This document shows positions 9,206 to 16,930 of a DNA stretch of 64,000 nucleotides, piece after piece. The stretch spans positions 744,001 through 808,000 of the forward strand of contig NZ_JAEQBW010000001.1 in the NCBI RefSeq assembly GCF_016679925.1. Direction: 5' to 3'. The number at the start of each line of letters is the position of its first letter. Positions within the stretch are counted from its first letter, which is position 1. Below the pieces are notes generated by a model, which saw only the letters and a list, made by a program, of their open reading frames with translations, was not told the DNA's origin and searched no databases. The position numbers and the translations under genes are program-made. Origin of the DNA: Marivirga aurantiaca. GTDB lineage: Bacteria > Bacteroidota > Bacteroidia > Cytophagales > Cyclobacteriaceae.

Positions 9206-9688
9206 TTATCGTAACCGATCCATTGATCGTACCAATTTTTCATCTTTACGGATAAATCTTCCTGCCAGTGAGTTGAATACTAAGGCGATAGCTGGTAGAA
9301 ATAAGCCGTACTGGTAACCGCCTTGTGCTTCTCTGAGGATATTGCCTTCAGCCTGTGAAGCCCAATAAGCTGAGAGGCCTAAAGCCACTCCAATGACTAT
9401 GGAATTAACAGCACACAAAATGATTTGCTTCATCCTTTTTTTGTACAAACCAATAGTAATAAAAGCCAGGCAAGTAGCTATAAGTCCTAAAATGCCGGGA
9501 ATAGCGTAAGGCATAAAAATGTTATTGACACCTTCTTCTGCGGAAGGTACAGTTTCCATGTAAAAAGCTGTTTGAGTATAAGAAGCACCGGTTTTCACTT
9601 CCTCTTTTTGCCAAATTGGGGCAAATAAAAATATCAACATTGAAAGGCCCACTATCAATAGAAAAATAGTTTGTATTCTTTGGATCAT
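9206..9688 (-). CDS. DUF4293 family integral membrane protein
   Basis: A 160-residue protein starting MIQRIQTIFLLIVGLSML, the signature opening of Bacteroidota DUF4293 proteins. Four transmembrane segments are visible: residues ~4-24, ~62-82 (AIPGILGLIATCLAFITIGL), ~90-110 (IILCAVNSIVIGVALGLSA) and ~125-145. The C-terminus is basic. In Bacteroidota this family is widespread and of unknown function. The gene is monocistronic here. Its promoter region reaches into the 250-bp gap that contains the two GGATTAATCC palindromes. Confidence 0.85.
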   Translation of the reverse strand: MIQRIQTIFLLIVGLSMLIFLFAPIWQKEEVKTGASYTQTAFYMETVPSAEEGVNNIFMPYAIPGILGLIATCLAFITIGLYKKRMKQIILCAVNSIVIGVALGLSAYWASQAEGNILREAQGGYQYGLFLPAIALVFNSLAGRFIRKDEKLVRSMDRLR

Positions 9689-9862
9689 CGAAAGTTCTTA
9701 ATTTGTGTTATGCAAAGATAATTGAAAATTAATTGGATGCTTTATTTTACATGATTAAAGATGAATTTTCTTAATAGTGAAGAAAAAAGAGGTGCTCTTA
9801 AAGAAAATTTCTAAACCAATTTTGTGGATTTTTCGATGGGGACTAATCAAGAGAGTAAAACA

Positions 9863-9901
9863 GGGATTAATCCGTATTATGATAGCAACCGGATTAATCC
9901 C
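9863..9901. repeat. 12-bp perfect inverted repeat made of two GGATTAATCC palindromes
   Basis: The arm gggattaatccg (9863-9874) and its exact reverse complement cggattaatccc (9890-9901) flank a 15-nt spacer. Each arm also contains the 10-bp self-palindrome GGATTAATCC (9864-9873 and 9891-9900). The pair lies between the 3' end of the DinB gene (9940) and the start of DUF4293 (9688), about 175-215 bp upstream of the DUF4293 start codon. It could be a tandem dimer-binding operator or a hairpin at the end of the DinB transcript. There is no T-run, which argues against a simple terminator. Confidence 0.6.
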
Positions 9902-9939
9902 ATTAAATGAGTTTATATTTTCAAGATTTGTTTCCTCAA

Positions 9940-10440
9940 CTAGCGTTCCCAAAATGCAGGAGGCTCAACTCCCAATGCTCGTAAATAAACATAGCCCTGA
10001 CCTCGATGATGGATTTCGTTGTCAATAAAATATAAGATGGAAGATTGAACAGTGCCTTCGTATTCTCCAAAAGTTTTAATGGTTTTATGAAAGTCTTTCG
10101 GTTTAATTTGGGGCCATAATCTATTAATTTCCTCAGTAGTTGCATCCCAGAGTTCAAGTAGCTTAGCTTTTTTGTTTCCATGTTCAATATGTTCTTTCAA
10201 TTCTGAGGTTTTTCCACTCACAATTTCTCTAAGTCCCGGACCGGCAATTGCCAAAAGTTCCATGGTCATTTCTGCAAAAGTGCGCATCCCACCAATTGAA
10301 AATTTGAAAAATTGTTCTTCAGGAAAGGCCTCAATTACCCTTCTGGTTAGTCCTCTATGTCCTTGCCAGTGTGCCAATAGCTCTTCAGGAGTTATTACCT
10401 GGGAAATTTCAGTAGTTCTTTGTGCTGTTTGTGTGTTCAT
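9940..10440 (-). CDS. DinB family protein (four-helix metal-binding fold)
   Basis: DinB/YfiT-like proteins are small four-helix bundles that bind a metal through three histidines. Some act in thiol chemistry, but most are unassigned. This one carries the typical AHWQGHRGLTRRVIEAFPEE segment near the N-terminus and the C-terminal NEIHHRGQGYVYLRALG block, where the HHRGQ motif supplies the last His ligand. I placed the start at 10440 (MNTQTAQR) rather than at the upstream in-frame ATG (10476), because the 12 extra residues are hydrophobic and not family-like. The gene is divergent from a second DinB gene 233 bp away. Confidence 0.85.
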   Translation of the reverse strand: MNTQTAQRTTEISQVITPEELLAHWQGHRGLTRRVIEAFPEEQFFKFSIGGMRTFAEMTMELLAIAGPGLREIVSGKTSELKEHIEHGNKKAKLLELWDATTEEINRLWPQIKPKDFHKTIKTFGEYEGTVQSSILYFIDNEIHHRGQGYVYLRALGVEPPAFWER

Positions 10441-10612
10441 GATTAAAAAGTTTAAAATGAAAATTATTTGAAACAAAACTAATGGGCGGAGATGACAGCC
10501 CTGTGTCAGTAGTAAAATGGAAATTGAAATTTCTTTTTTTGTTCCTAAAAAGAGCCCTTTAACCTAGGTAAAAAGAGTATTTTTTAAATTTTAAAATTTA
10601 GAGAGATTCTGT

Positions 10613-10628
10613 TGACATAAGGTTGTCA
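10613..10628. promoter_or_regulatory. TGACA-N6-TGTCA inverted repeat upstream of the DinB-WYL operon
   Basis: The 5-bp arms TGACA (10613-10617) and TGTCA (10624-10628) lie 45-60 bp before the DinB start at 10673. The left arm is inside TTGACA, which could also serve as a -33 element; a TTTCTTTG at 10640-10647 resembles the Bacteroidota -7 box (TAnnTTTG) with one mismatch. A repressor or activator site for the co-transcribed WYL regulator is possible. The evidence is symmetry and position only. Confidence 0.35.
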
Positions 10629-10672
10629 TCAGCCGGTTGTTTCTTTGTATTATCATTAAAACCAAAGAAACC

Positions 10673-11209
10673 ATGATAGATACAGTAACTCAAAAACAAA
10701 CGGTATTTCAAACTTTAATAAGTGATTATGCCAATTATAACTATTGGGCCAACAAACAATTAGCCGATTGGTTGATGACAAAGCCTGAAGAAAAGATAGA
10801 TCAGGAAATTCCCTCCAGTTTCTCAAGTATCAGGAAAACACTTCTTCATATGAAGGATACCCAGGAATTTTGGTTGAATGTACTCAGGGAACAGCAAAAT
10901 ATTGAAAATGAAGTGAGTAAGGGATTTGACATTGAAATGAGTGTTTCAGAAGTATTTGACAGTATTATTGATCAATCCGGGGTAATGGCCAGTGTAATCG
11001 AAAATTATAGTGAAGCAGCTTTAACGGAAGAGGTGATAACTATAACACCCTGGTTTGAATCCACTCAGCCACGTTATGAATTAATACAACATTGTATGAA
11101 CCACAGCACTTACCATAGAGGGCAAATAATTACTATTACCAGGAATTTGGGGATTACGGATGCTCCCATGACCGACTTTAATTTTTATTTGTTACAAGTA
11201 AAAGGATGA
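10673..11209 (+). CDS. DinB family protein
   Basis: A second DinB-fold protein (178 residues from the chosen start). It contains the N-terminal FQTLISDYANYNYWANKQL helix, an internal ASSFSSIRKTLLHMKDTQEFW-like helix with the first metal His (LLHMKD), and the C-terminal HCMNHSTYHRGQIITITRNL block with the last His of the three-His site. I chose the ATG at 10673 (MIDTVTQ) over the window's longer ORF because the upstream 12 residues overlap the probable promoter. Its stop overlaps the WYL regulator start by ATGA (11206-11209), a common DinB-regulator pairing in Bacteroidota. The substrate is unknown. Confidence 0.85.
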   Translation: MIDTVTQKQTVFQTLISDYANYNYWANKQLADWLMTKPEEKIDQEIPSSFSSIRKTLLHMKDTQEFWLNVLREQQNIENEVSKGFDIEMSVSEVFDSIIDQSGVMASVIENYSEAALTEEVITITPWFESTQPRYELIQHCMNHSTYHRGQIITITRNLGITDAPMTDFNFYLLQVKG

Positions 11210-12237
11210 TTAAATTTGGAATAAGTCTTCGGGTGAAGTCTTATCTATTTGATATATATCATTCCCTTATGAGTATTGATACTGTTAAACGCTTCGACCG
11301 GATCATCGCCATTTTTATTCAGTTACAATCCAAGAGAATTGTGAAGGCGCAGGAATTGGCGGATCGGTTTGAAGTAAGTCTGCGAACTATTTACAGGGAT
11401 ATTCGAACGCTCGAGGCATCGGGTGTGCCTATTTCAAGTGAAGCGGGAGTAGGCTATACCATAATGGAAGGCTACCGTTTGCCACCGATTATGTTTACCC
11501 GCGAAGAAGCGGGTAGTTTTGTGGCTGCTGAAAAACTCATGCAGAAATTTACAGATAAAAGTCTTGGTGCCTTTCATGCATCTGCGATGTACAAAGTGAA
11601 ATCCGTTTTAAGGGGAAGCGAGAAAGACTGGATTTCCGCTTTGGAGTCGCATGTACTCATTAATCCTGCACAAACCCTTTTTAATGAGAATATTCCCAAT
11701 GCACTGGAAATTTTATTTGAAAGTATAGCAGAAAAAAAACAGGTCTTTTTGAAGTATCAATCACTCCAATCTGATAATAGCTCTGACAGAAGGATTGAAC
11801 CTGTCGGACTTTTCCATGAAAACAATTTTTGGTATGTGCTGGCTTATTGTCATTTACGCAATGATTACAGACAATTTCGTACCGATCGTATGATTAGTAT
11901 AAAAGCAACTGAACAAAAATTTACTATAGTACATGGTACCATTGATGAACACAGAAATAATAATGATGCGGACTCCTCACCAAAAACCAAAGTGAGAATT
12001 TCAATTGATAAGAACATTGCCAAGCATATTAAAAATGATAGAAATTTCTTCGGATTTGTATCAGAGAAAGCGGTAAAAGATCAAATAGAAATGACTTTTA
12101 TGACCACTAATATTGAACATCGCTTTCCACGGTGGTTTTTAATGTTTGGCCAATACGCAACCATCCTTGAGCCTGAAAGCCTAAAAGATCAGGTGAGGGA
12201 ATTGCTGAGAAAAACGGAGGAGAGACTGAACAGTTAA
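11206..12237 (+). CDS. YafY-type transcriptional regulator (HTH plus WYL domain)
   Basis: The N-terminal winged HTH (KRFDRIIAIFIQLQSKRIV, then ELADRFEVSLRTIYRDIRTL, then VGYTIMEGYRLPP) is the HTH_11 type. The central and C-terminal parts form a WYL domain, with the strands LKYQSLQ, RRIEPVGLFHENNFWYVLAY and FRTDRMISI. WYL domains sense small ligands or nucleic acids and commonly control their own operon. The ATG at 11206 overlaps the DinB stop by 4 bp. The canonical start of the family fits better at Met22 (11269, MSIDTVKRF), so translation may begin there. It is likely an autoregulator of the DinB-WYL pair through the upstream TGACA-N6-TGTCA site (inference). Confidence 0.9.
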   Translation: MIKFGISLRVKSYLFDIYHSLMSIDTVKRFDRIIAIFIQLQSKRIVKAQELADRFEVSLRTIYRDIRTLEASGVPISSEAGVGYTIMEGYRLPPIMFTREEAGSFVAAEKLMQKFTDKSLGAFHASAMYKVKSVLRGSEKDWISALESHVLINPAQTLFNENIPNALEILFESIAEKKQVFLKYQSLQSDNSSDRRIEPVGLFHENNFWYVLAYCHLRNDYRQFRTDRMISIKATEQKFTIVHGTIDEHRNNNDADSSPKTKVRISIDKNIAKHIKNDRNFFGFVSEKAVKDQIEMTFMTTNIEHRFPRWFLMFGQYATILEPESLKDQVRELLRKTEERLNS

Positions 12238-12394
12238 ATTTTCATATTGAACTTGAGAGAATAGCTATTCATTTTCTGTTTTATGGCAATAACTATTGTT
12301 CCTCATAGAAAAATGAATTTTGCTGCAACAATCCTTCAGTAAAATCATATACTCTATAATAGCAGTAGAACTACCACCTTTAACCTTCATACCC

Positions 12395-13597
12395 ATGAGA
12401 AAGCGTTTCGTAAAATTAGATCATGAGAATACATCCAGACGTACCTTCATTAGAAAACTGAGTATGGGCATAGGTGCCACTACTTTAGGCCTCCATGGAC
12501 TTTCTGCAATGGCTGGCGGGACAAATCCTAGTCCTTCCCCAGAAACGCTGGAAAAATTGCAAAATGGGCGTAAGTTGGGAATTGCATTGGTAGGTTTAGG
12601 GAATTATAGTAGGGGACAGCTTGCACCGGCACTACAGGAAACAAAGCTTTGTAAATTGTCCGGTATTGTGACCGGCTCACCCGAGAAAATTCCTGAATGG
12701 AAAAGGAAATATAACATAGCTGATAAAAATGTTTACAACTATGGAAACTTCGAGAACATCAAAGGAAACGATGACATTGATATTATTTATATAGTGTTGC
12801 CGAACGGAATGCATGCGGAATACACCATTAGAGCTGCTCAAACCGGTAAACATGTGATCTGTGAAAAACCAATGGCTACTTCTGTTGAAGATTGCCAGCG
12901 CATGATAGATGCCTGCAATAAGGCAGGAGTGAAGCTTTCTATTGGATATCGTTTGCACTTTGAACCTCATAATCTGGAAATGATGAGGCTGGGCCAGAAT
13001 GAGGTGTATGGTAATGTAGAGAAAATTATAGCTGAAGATGGTTTCAGAATCGGTAAGGGCGGCTGGCGACTGGATAAAGAATTAGCCGGGGGCGGGCCCT
13101 TAACAGATGTGGGGATTTATTGCATTCAGGGTGCTATCTATACGAAGGGAGAAATGCCTGTTTCTGTTACAGCACAATATCATGAAGTAAAGAATAAGGA
13201 GAAATTTGATGAAGTAGAACAAGGACTTGACTGGCAAATGCAGTTTAAAGATGGCACTGTGGCAGATTGCAAAACCAGTTATGCGGAAAACTTGAATTTG
13301 CTGCGTGCTGAAACGGATACAAATGAATGGTTTGAATTAAGCCCTGCTTATTCCTACAGTGGCATAGAAGGAGAAACCAGTAAAGGTGATTTAGATTTTA
13401 AGCAAGTAAATCAACAGGCTTTGCAGATGGACGATTTTGCAGATTGCATCATCAATAACAAAAAAACACCTCTGCCGGGAGAAATGGGGCTAAGAGATGT
13501 ATATATCATTTATGCTATTTACGAAGCGGCTGATACAGGCAAAAGAGTATCGATTGACCAGAACAAAAAGATGCTGGATTGGCGAATTGGCGATTAA
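12395..13597 (+). CDS. Tat-exported Gfo/Idh/MocA family oxidoreductase
   Basis: The protein starts with a twin-arginine signal (SRRTFIRKLSMGIGATTLG), so it is probably folded in the cytosol with its NAD(P) cofactor and exported to the periplasm. The Rossmann part begins KLGIALVGLGNYSRGQLAP. The family motif EKPMATSVEDC (sugar-oxidoreductase Lys in CEKP) follows, then the C-terminal alpha/beta domain with GGGPLTDVGIYCIQGA and its His/Asp-type active region. The resemblance is to glucose-fructose oxidoreductase-like enzymes; the substrate is presumably a sugar. I chose the ATG at 12395 because upstream residues precede the Tat signal and look like a shadow extension. It is monocistronic and convergent with the PepSY gene. 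Confidence 0.85.
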   Translation: MRKRFVKLDHENTSRRTFIRKLSMGIGATTLGLHGLSAMAGGTNPSPSPETLEKLQNGRKLGIALVGLGNYSRGQLAPALQETKLCKLSGIVTGSPEKIPEWKRKYNIADKNVYNYGNFENIKGNDDIDIIYIVLPNGMHAEYTIRAAQTGKHVICEKPMATSVEDCQRMIDACNKAGVKLSIGYRLHFEPHNLEMMRLGQNEVYGNVEKIIAEDGFRIGKGGWRLDKELAGGGPLTDVGIYCIQGAIYTKGEMPVSVTAQYHEVKNKEKFDEVEQGLDWQMQFKDGTVADCKTSYAENLNLLRAETDTNEWFELSPAYSYSGIEGETSKGDLDFKQVNQQALQMDDFADCIINNKKTPLPGEMGLRDVYIIYAIYEAADTGKRVSIDQNKKMLDWRIGD

Positions 13598-13706
13598 TAG
13601 TAAACCCCATTCTTCAACCTTTACTAACCTCAGTCCGATTAATAAAGAAGCGTAGTCCTTGCAAAACGGGGAAGGATATCCTGAAAAATCATACAGGATT
13701 GAACTA

Positions 13707-15311
13707 CTATATTGCGTATTCAGCTTTGGCCTTTTTTACTTTAGCTTGCTCTAGCTTCCCTTTAGGTTTAAGTTTTAAGAATATTAATAAACTGATTATG
13801 GAAGTACTCAACCAAAAAGCATCTACTACAAAAATTTGTAATTGTTGCTCATTAAAAGTTTTCCAGATCCAGTTGCTACTTATTACCCCATTCGTAACAG
13901 GTACCAAAAAGCCCAATATACTTCCCGATAATAAGCTATACTTATTGGTAAAATAATTATCCTTCTTGATTGAAAATATGATGGTGAGAATCAACCAACT
14001 GATGAAGAATGCTTTGTAAATAAGTAAATGAGGTTGAGGATCATTCACATCCTTAAAAAGTTTAACTACGGAGAAAGTAAATGCTGTTACAGGATACATA
14101 CTTAAGGAGATCGCTAGAAAGATAGCAGAAACCCATTGATTCGCCTTTCGTTTAAACGGTGTATTGCTCTTTTTATCTCGCGCTTCCACCCAAATAAGTA
14201 CACCTGATAGAATTATAAAACAAGTGATGATTCCAAAAATGAAATAGATTATTTTTAAAGGGTATCCTCCGAAGTTGCCATAATGTAATTTAATAAGAAA
14301 GTCCTGTGCACCTGCTATATAACTTGTCTCTGTGTATGGGTCTCTTTCGAAAACTACCTCTCCTGTTGATGCTTTAAAAGCCATTTGTCCTAATCCTGCA
14401 AATTTTTTGTCACTTTCAGGTTTTACATCCACTACCACATGCATATTGGCATCCCCATAATTTTGTAGTACGACTTGAGAGGCATAAACTCCTGCCCAAT
14501 TTTGTTCAGCCTTCAACACCATTTTATTAATGTCTAACTCATAATTTTGCGGTTTATTAGTAAATGGAAATGGTGCCACATCAGTTGACAAGTCTTTGAA
14601 CATTTTATCTGAATTCCCATCGTACAAGAGGGAGGTTACAGGGCCCAACATTACGGTACTGCCAATTATTAGTACTGCACCGGTAACGGCATAAATGAAT
14701 TGAAATGGTAAACCGATAAGTCCCAGGGCAGTATGCGCATCTGTCCATACAGTTTTAAGCTTTGCCCAGGGCCTAAAAACATAAAAGTTACTGATGATTT
14801 TCTTCCAGTGTACAATAACTCCTGTTACAATAGCGAAAAGGAAAAAGAACGCTACAAAGCCTGATAACAAATAGCCATAGGGGTAGGGGATTTGTGCAAA
14901 AAAATGTAATCGGTACATAAATTCTCCCAGAGTAAAATCCTCAAAGTAAGAATATTGCTGTTGTGTGGCCGGATCAAGATAAAAGAATATCCTGCTTAAA
15001 GCTGATTCAGTAGCCGTGCTGTCTTTACCAGGTGTAGCACTCACCATTACTCTTCTTTCCTGATGGATTTGGCGGATAGTTACATCTCTACCATATAAAT
15101 GATGTTGATTTTCTATAGAGTCTAAAGCTAAGTTAAAATCAATATCCATCTGGGAGTTTTCTTTGATGGGTTGTTCTCTTTCCCAATTGATGATGTCATC
15201 TCTAAAAAAGCTTATTGAGCCTGCAAAAAATATCACAAACAGCGCTACACTTATTACTAATCCGCTGACAGTGTGGGTATGAAAAAGCACGTTGTAGATC
15301 CGATTGCTCAT
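13707..15311 (-). CDS. PepSY-associated transmembrane helix protein (iron-uptake associated)
   Basis: A 534-residue inner-membrane protein of the PepSY_TM type. TM1 is in FHTHTVSGLVISVALFVIFF, with its HTHTVSG start, and TM2 is YLLSGFVAFFFLFAIVTGVI. WTDAHTALGLIGLPFQFIYA carries the conserved DAH. KLHYGNFGGYPLKIIYFIFG precedes another membrane segment, and three more helices occupy the C-terminal 120 residues. Such proteins are thought to be flavin/heme-linked reductases that release iron from siderophores in the periplasm or membrane (family knowledge). Its start overlaps the upstream stop by 4 bp (ATGA at 15308-15311). It is the last gene of an operon preceded by Fur-like boxes. Confidence 0.85.
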   Translation of the reverse strand: MSNRIYNVLFHTHTVSGLVISVALFVIFFAGSISFFRDDIINWEREQPIKENSQMDIDFNLALDSIENQHHLYGRDVTIRQIHQERRVMVSATPGKDSTATESALSRIFFYLDPATQQQYSYFEDFTLGEFMYRLHFFAQIPYPYGYLLSGFVAFFFLFAIVTGVIVHWKKIISNFYVFRPWAKLKTVWTDAHTALGLIGLPFQFIYAVTGAVLIIGSTVMLGPVTSLLYDGNSDKMFKDLSTDVAPFPFTNKPQNYELDINKMVLKAEQNWAGVYASQVVLQNYGDANMHVVVDVKPESDKKFAGLGQMAFKASTGEVVFERDPYTETSYIAGAQDFLIKLHYGNFGGYPLKIIYFIFGIITCFIILSGVLIWVEARDKKSNTPFKRKANQWVSAIFLAISLSMYPVTAFTFSVVKLFKDVNDPQPHLLIYKAFFISWLILTIIFSIKKDNYFTNKYSLLSGSILGFLVPVTNGVISSNWIWKTFNEQQLQIFVVDAFWLSTSIISLLIFLKLKPKGKLEQAKVKKAKAEYAI

Positions 15312-15619
15312 AAGCCAGAATAAAGTTCAGGTGATTGTATTTTAATAAGTAACAGGAGGGATGAAAGTAAAATAATAGCTAATAGATAAATTCCCCATGC
15401 TTTCCATCCATTTTTAAATAAAAAAGGAATAATCATTAATGTGCCCCATACAATGAAGCCTGCAAACTTTAAGGTAAATAGAACAATTACAGGATCTGTT
15501 AAAATAGCAGGTACAAGAAATAAGGTAATTGTTATCATAAAACCACCAATAAAACCTGCAGTGATTTTAGCAAATCGCTGGTGGAAGCTTGGGTCAAGAT
15601 GTTTTTTATTTGCTGGCAT
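15308..15619 (-). CDS. small integral membrane protein of the iron-type operon
   Basis: From the ATG at 15619 (MPANKKHLDPSFHQRF) the product is 103 residues with three to four hydrophobic segments (ITAGFIGGFMITITLFLVPA, PVIVLFTLKFAGFIVWGTLM, WGIYLLAIILLSSLLLLI). The longer ORF starting at 15676 would overlap the preceding gene by 55 bp and adds a hydrophobic piece not needed. It sits between a DUF3325-like protein (2-bp gap) and the PepSY gene (4-bp overlap). In other siderophore loci this position holds a DUF3649-like protein. The assignment to that family is position-based and weak. Confidence 0.7.
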   Translation of the reverse strand: MPANKKHLDPSFHQRFAKITAGFIGGFMITITLFLVPAILTDPVIVLFTLKFAGFIVWGTLMIIPFLFKNGWKAWGIYLLAIILLSSLLLLIKIQSPELYSGL

Positions 15620-15621
15620 TT

Positions 15622-15951
15622 TTATAAGGTTATTTCCAAAAGGAAGCACAATAATAATGTAGGCACTATGTTCCATCGATTAATATAGCCTAATGGAGCC
15701 AGTACTATAACAAGGCTAGCCACAATAATCATACTTATGGTGTAGACAAAGATGCCTGAGCCTACACCATAAACTATTAGACTAAATACAAATCCCACAG
15801 TAAGACTGGCAATTCCTATAACTGAGGCCATTTTTTTGTTTTTGCGCAGATATTCTTCCCATTTAGTGGGCGAAGGCAGCTCGGCACGTTCAGATTTTTG
15901 ATAGCAAATCCAAAAACCTAATAATATAAATAATATACTAAAAGTGGCCAT
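15622..15951 (-). CDS. small integral membrane protein, DUF3325-like
   Basis: From the ATG at 15951 (MATFSILFILLGFWICYQ) the product is 109 residues: an N-terminal helix, a charged loop with a basic patch (KWEEYLRKNKKMAS), then two close membrane helices (VIGIASLTVGFVFSLIVYGVG and FVYTISMIIVASLVIVLAPL). The helix pattern and location beside PepSY_TM and DUF4198 genes recall DUF3325 proteins of siderophore operons. I cannot verify this without a profile search. The 5-bp gap to the DUF4198 stop indicates one transcript. Confidence 0.65.
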   Translation of the reverse strand: MATFSILFILLGFWICYQKSERAELPSPTKWEEYLRKNKKMASVIGIASLTVGFVFSLIVYGVGSGIFVYTISMIIVASLVIVLAPLGYINRWNIVPTLLLCFLLEITL

Positions 15952-15956
15952 TTCTT

Positions 15957-16691
15957 TTAAAGAGCTATACAATAAGTGGCACAATGCCAGATGAATTCAT
16001 ACTCTTCTCCTTTGTAACTACCCGGAACTTCTTCTTTTTTGGTCGTTTCCACAGTATATTTCGTGTTCCATGGTAAGTTAAAAGTGACAATTCCGTCTTT
16101 ATCAGTAGTCAATTTTTTACTCCAAAGGTCAGCTACAAAAATAGTTACTTCCTGATCTGCAATGGGTTGTCCTTTGTATAATACCTTTAAAGAAGCGTCT
16201 GATCCCTTTACAGCTTTATTTTTTGAGGCATTTACTACCACCAAACCTGCTTCATTATCGGCAGCGGAATTTGTAACATTTTTGCCTACCACTACTTTTG
16301 CGGTGGAATGATAGTGTGTTTTGAATATCCCAAAATCATATTGTGTATAATCGATTACATCAATTTCATTGTTGTTGAGTACTACGGTGTAGGTACCATC
16401 CTCAGTAGGTATAAAGCTCCCTTCAAATGCATTTCCATTAATAGCGGTTTCAATAGCTTCTTTTTTTCCAGAGGGCGCAATTATCCAAAGTTTAAAATTT
16501 TTGACGCCAGCAAAATTTTCTCCGTTTGGGTCTTCAATCACGCCATACGTATATTCTCCGAAGTGGACTTTGATTACATGTTCTTCTCCTTTTTTACCTG
16601 CTTCATTTGTTTCTACCCAAAGGTAATGGGCAAAAGAAGTGCTTGTAATGAATAAAAATAAGAGAGTGGTGATTATTTTAAGATGTTTCAT
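15957..16691 (-). CDS. DUF4198 family exported protein
   Basis: A 244-residue protein with a signal peptide (MKHLKIITTLLFLFITSTSFAHYLW). The mature N-terminus HYLWVET begins with His, as in DUF4198 proteins, and two Ig-like beta domains follow (GTYTVVLNNNEIDVIDYTQYD; then KVLYKGQPIADQEVTIFVAD). The members I know sit in metal-uptake (nickel, cobalt, iron) loci and may bind metal in the periplasm. It is the first gene of the minus-strand run DUF4198, DUF3325-like, small membrane protein, PepSY. The two 13-bp Fur-like repeats lie 37-76 bp upstream of its start. No TonB-dependent receptor is present next to it. Confidence 0.85.
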   Translation of the reverse strand: MKHLKIITTLLFLFITSTSFAHYLWVETNEAGKKGEEHVIKVHFGEYTYGVIEDPNGENFAGVKNFKLWIIAPSGKKEAIETAINGNAFEGSFIPTEDGTYTVVLNNNEIDVIDYTQYDFGIFKTHYHSTAKVVVGKNVTNSAADNEAGLVVVNASKNKAVKGSDASLKVLYKGQPIADQEVTIFVADLWSKKLTTDKDGIVTFNLPWNTKYTVETTKKEEVPGSYKGEEYEFIWHCATYCIAL

Positions 16692-16727
16692 AATTGATTT
16701 TTTAATTCACTAGATATAGCCTTTATA

Positions 16728-16767
16728 TAGATTCATTCTAATTTAGCGCGAATTTAGAATCATTCTA
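16728..16767. promoter_or_regulatory. two Fur-like 13-bp inverted repeats upstream of the iron-type operon
   Basis: The sequence TAGATTCATTCTA (16728-16740) and TAGAATCATTCTA (16755-16767) are the same 13-bp motif; the second is a perfect inverted repeat around a central C and the first differs at one position. A further half-site (TTTAGAATAAG) lies at 16784-16794. They are 37-76 bp upstream of the DUF4198 start (16691), where a repressor would cover the promoter. The shape (6-1-6, TAGAAT/ATTCTA) resembles Fur-family boxes. The regulator identity is inference from symmetry and the iron-related genes. Confidence 0.6.
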
Positions 16768-16930
16768 TTTAACATCAAAATTATTTAGAATAAGTTTAAA
16801 TAAAAATAATATGAAAGCCCCGATGGCCTTACAGCTGAATTAAGCTTGTATTTAAAAATCACTATTTTTCAGATAGGGTGGGGTTATTAAGAAACTGGAA
16901 ATAATCGTTCTTCAACTAAAGATAAATTCA

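Noticed and set aside
9777-10028. 83-codon plus-strand ORF between DUF4293 and DinB
   Set aside because: It overlaps the DinB 3' end on the opposite strand, has no family-like features and spans the palindrome pair; more likely a chance ORF.
12240-12290. GAATAGCTATTC palindrome after the WYL gene considered as a terminator
   Set aside because: It has no loop and no T-run, and such 12-bp AT-rich palindromes are expected by chance.
13579-13956. Plus-strand ORF over the end of the PepSY gene
   Set aside because: Its sequence is antisense to the PepSY coding strand, which has clear family motifs and operon context.
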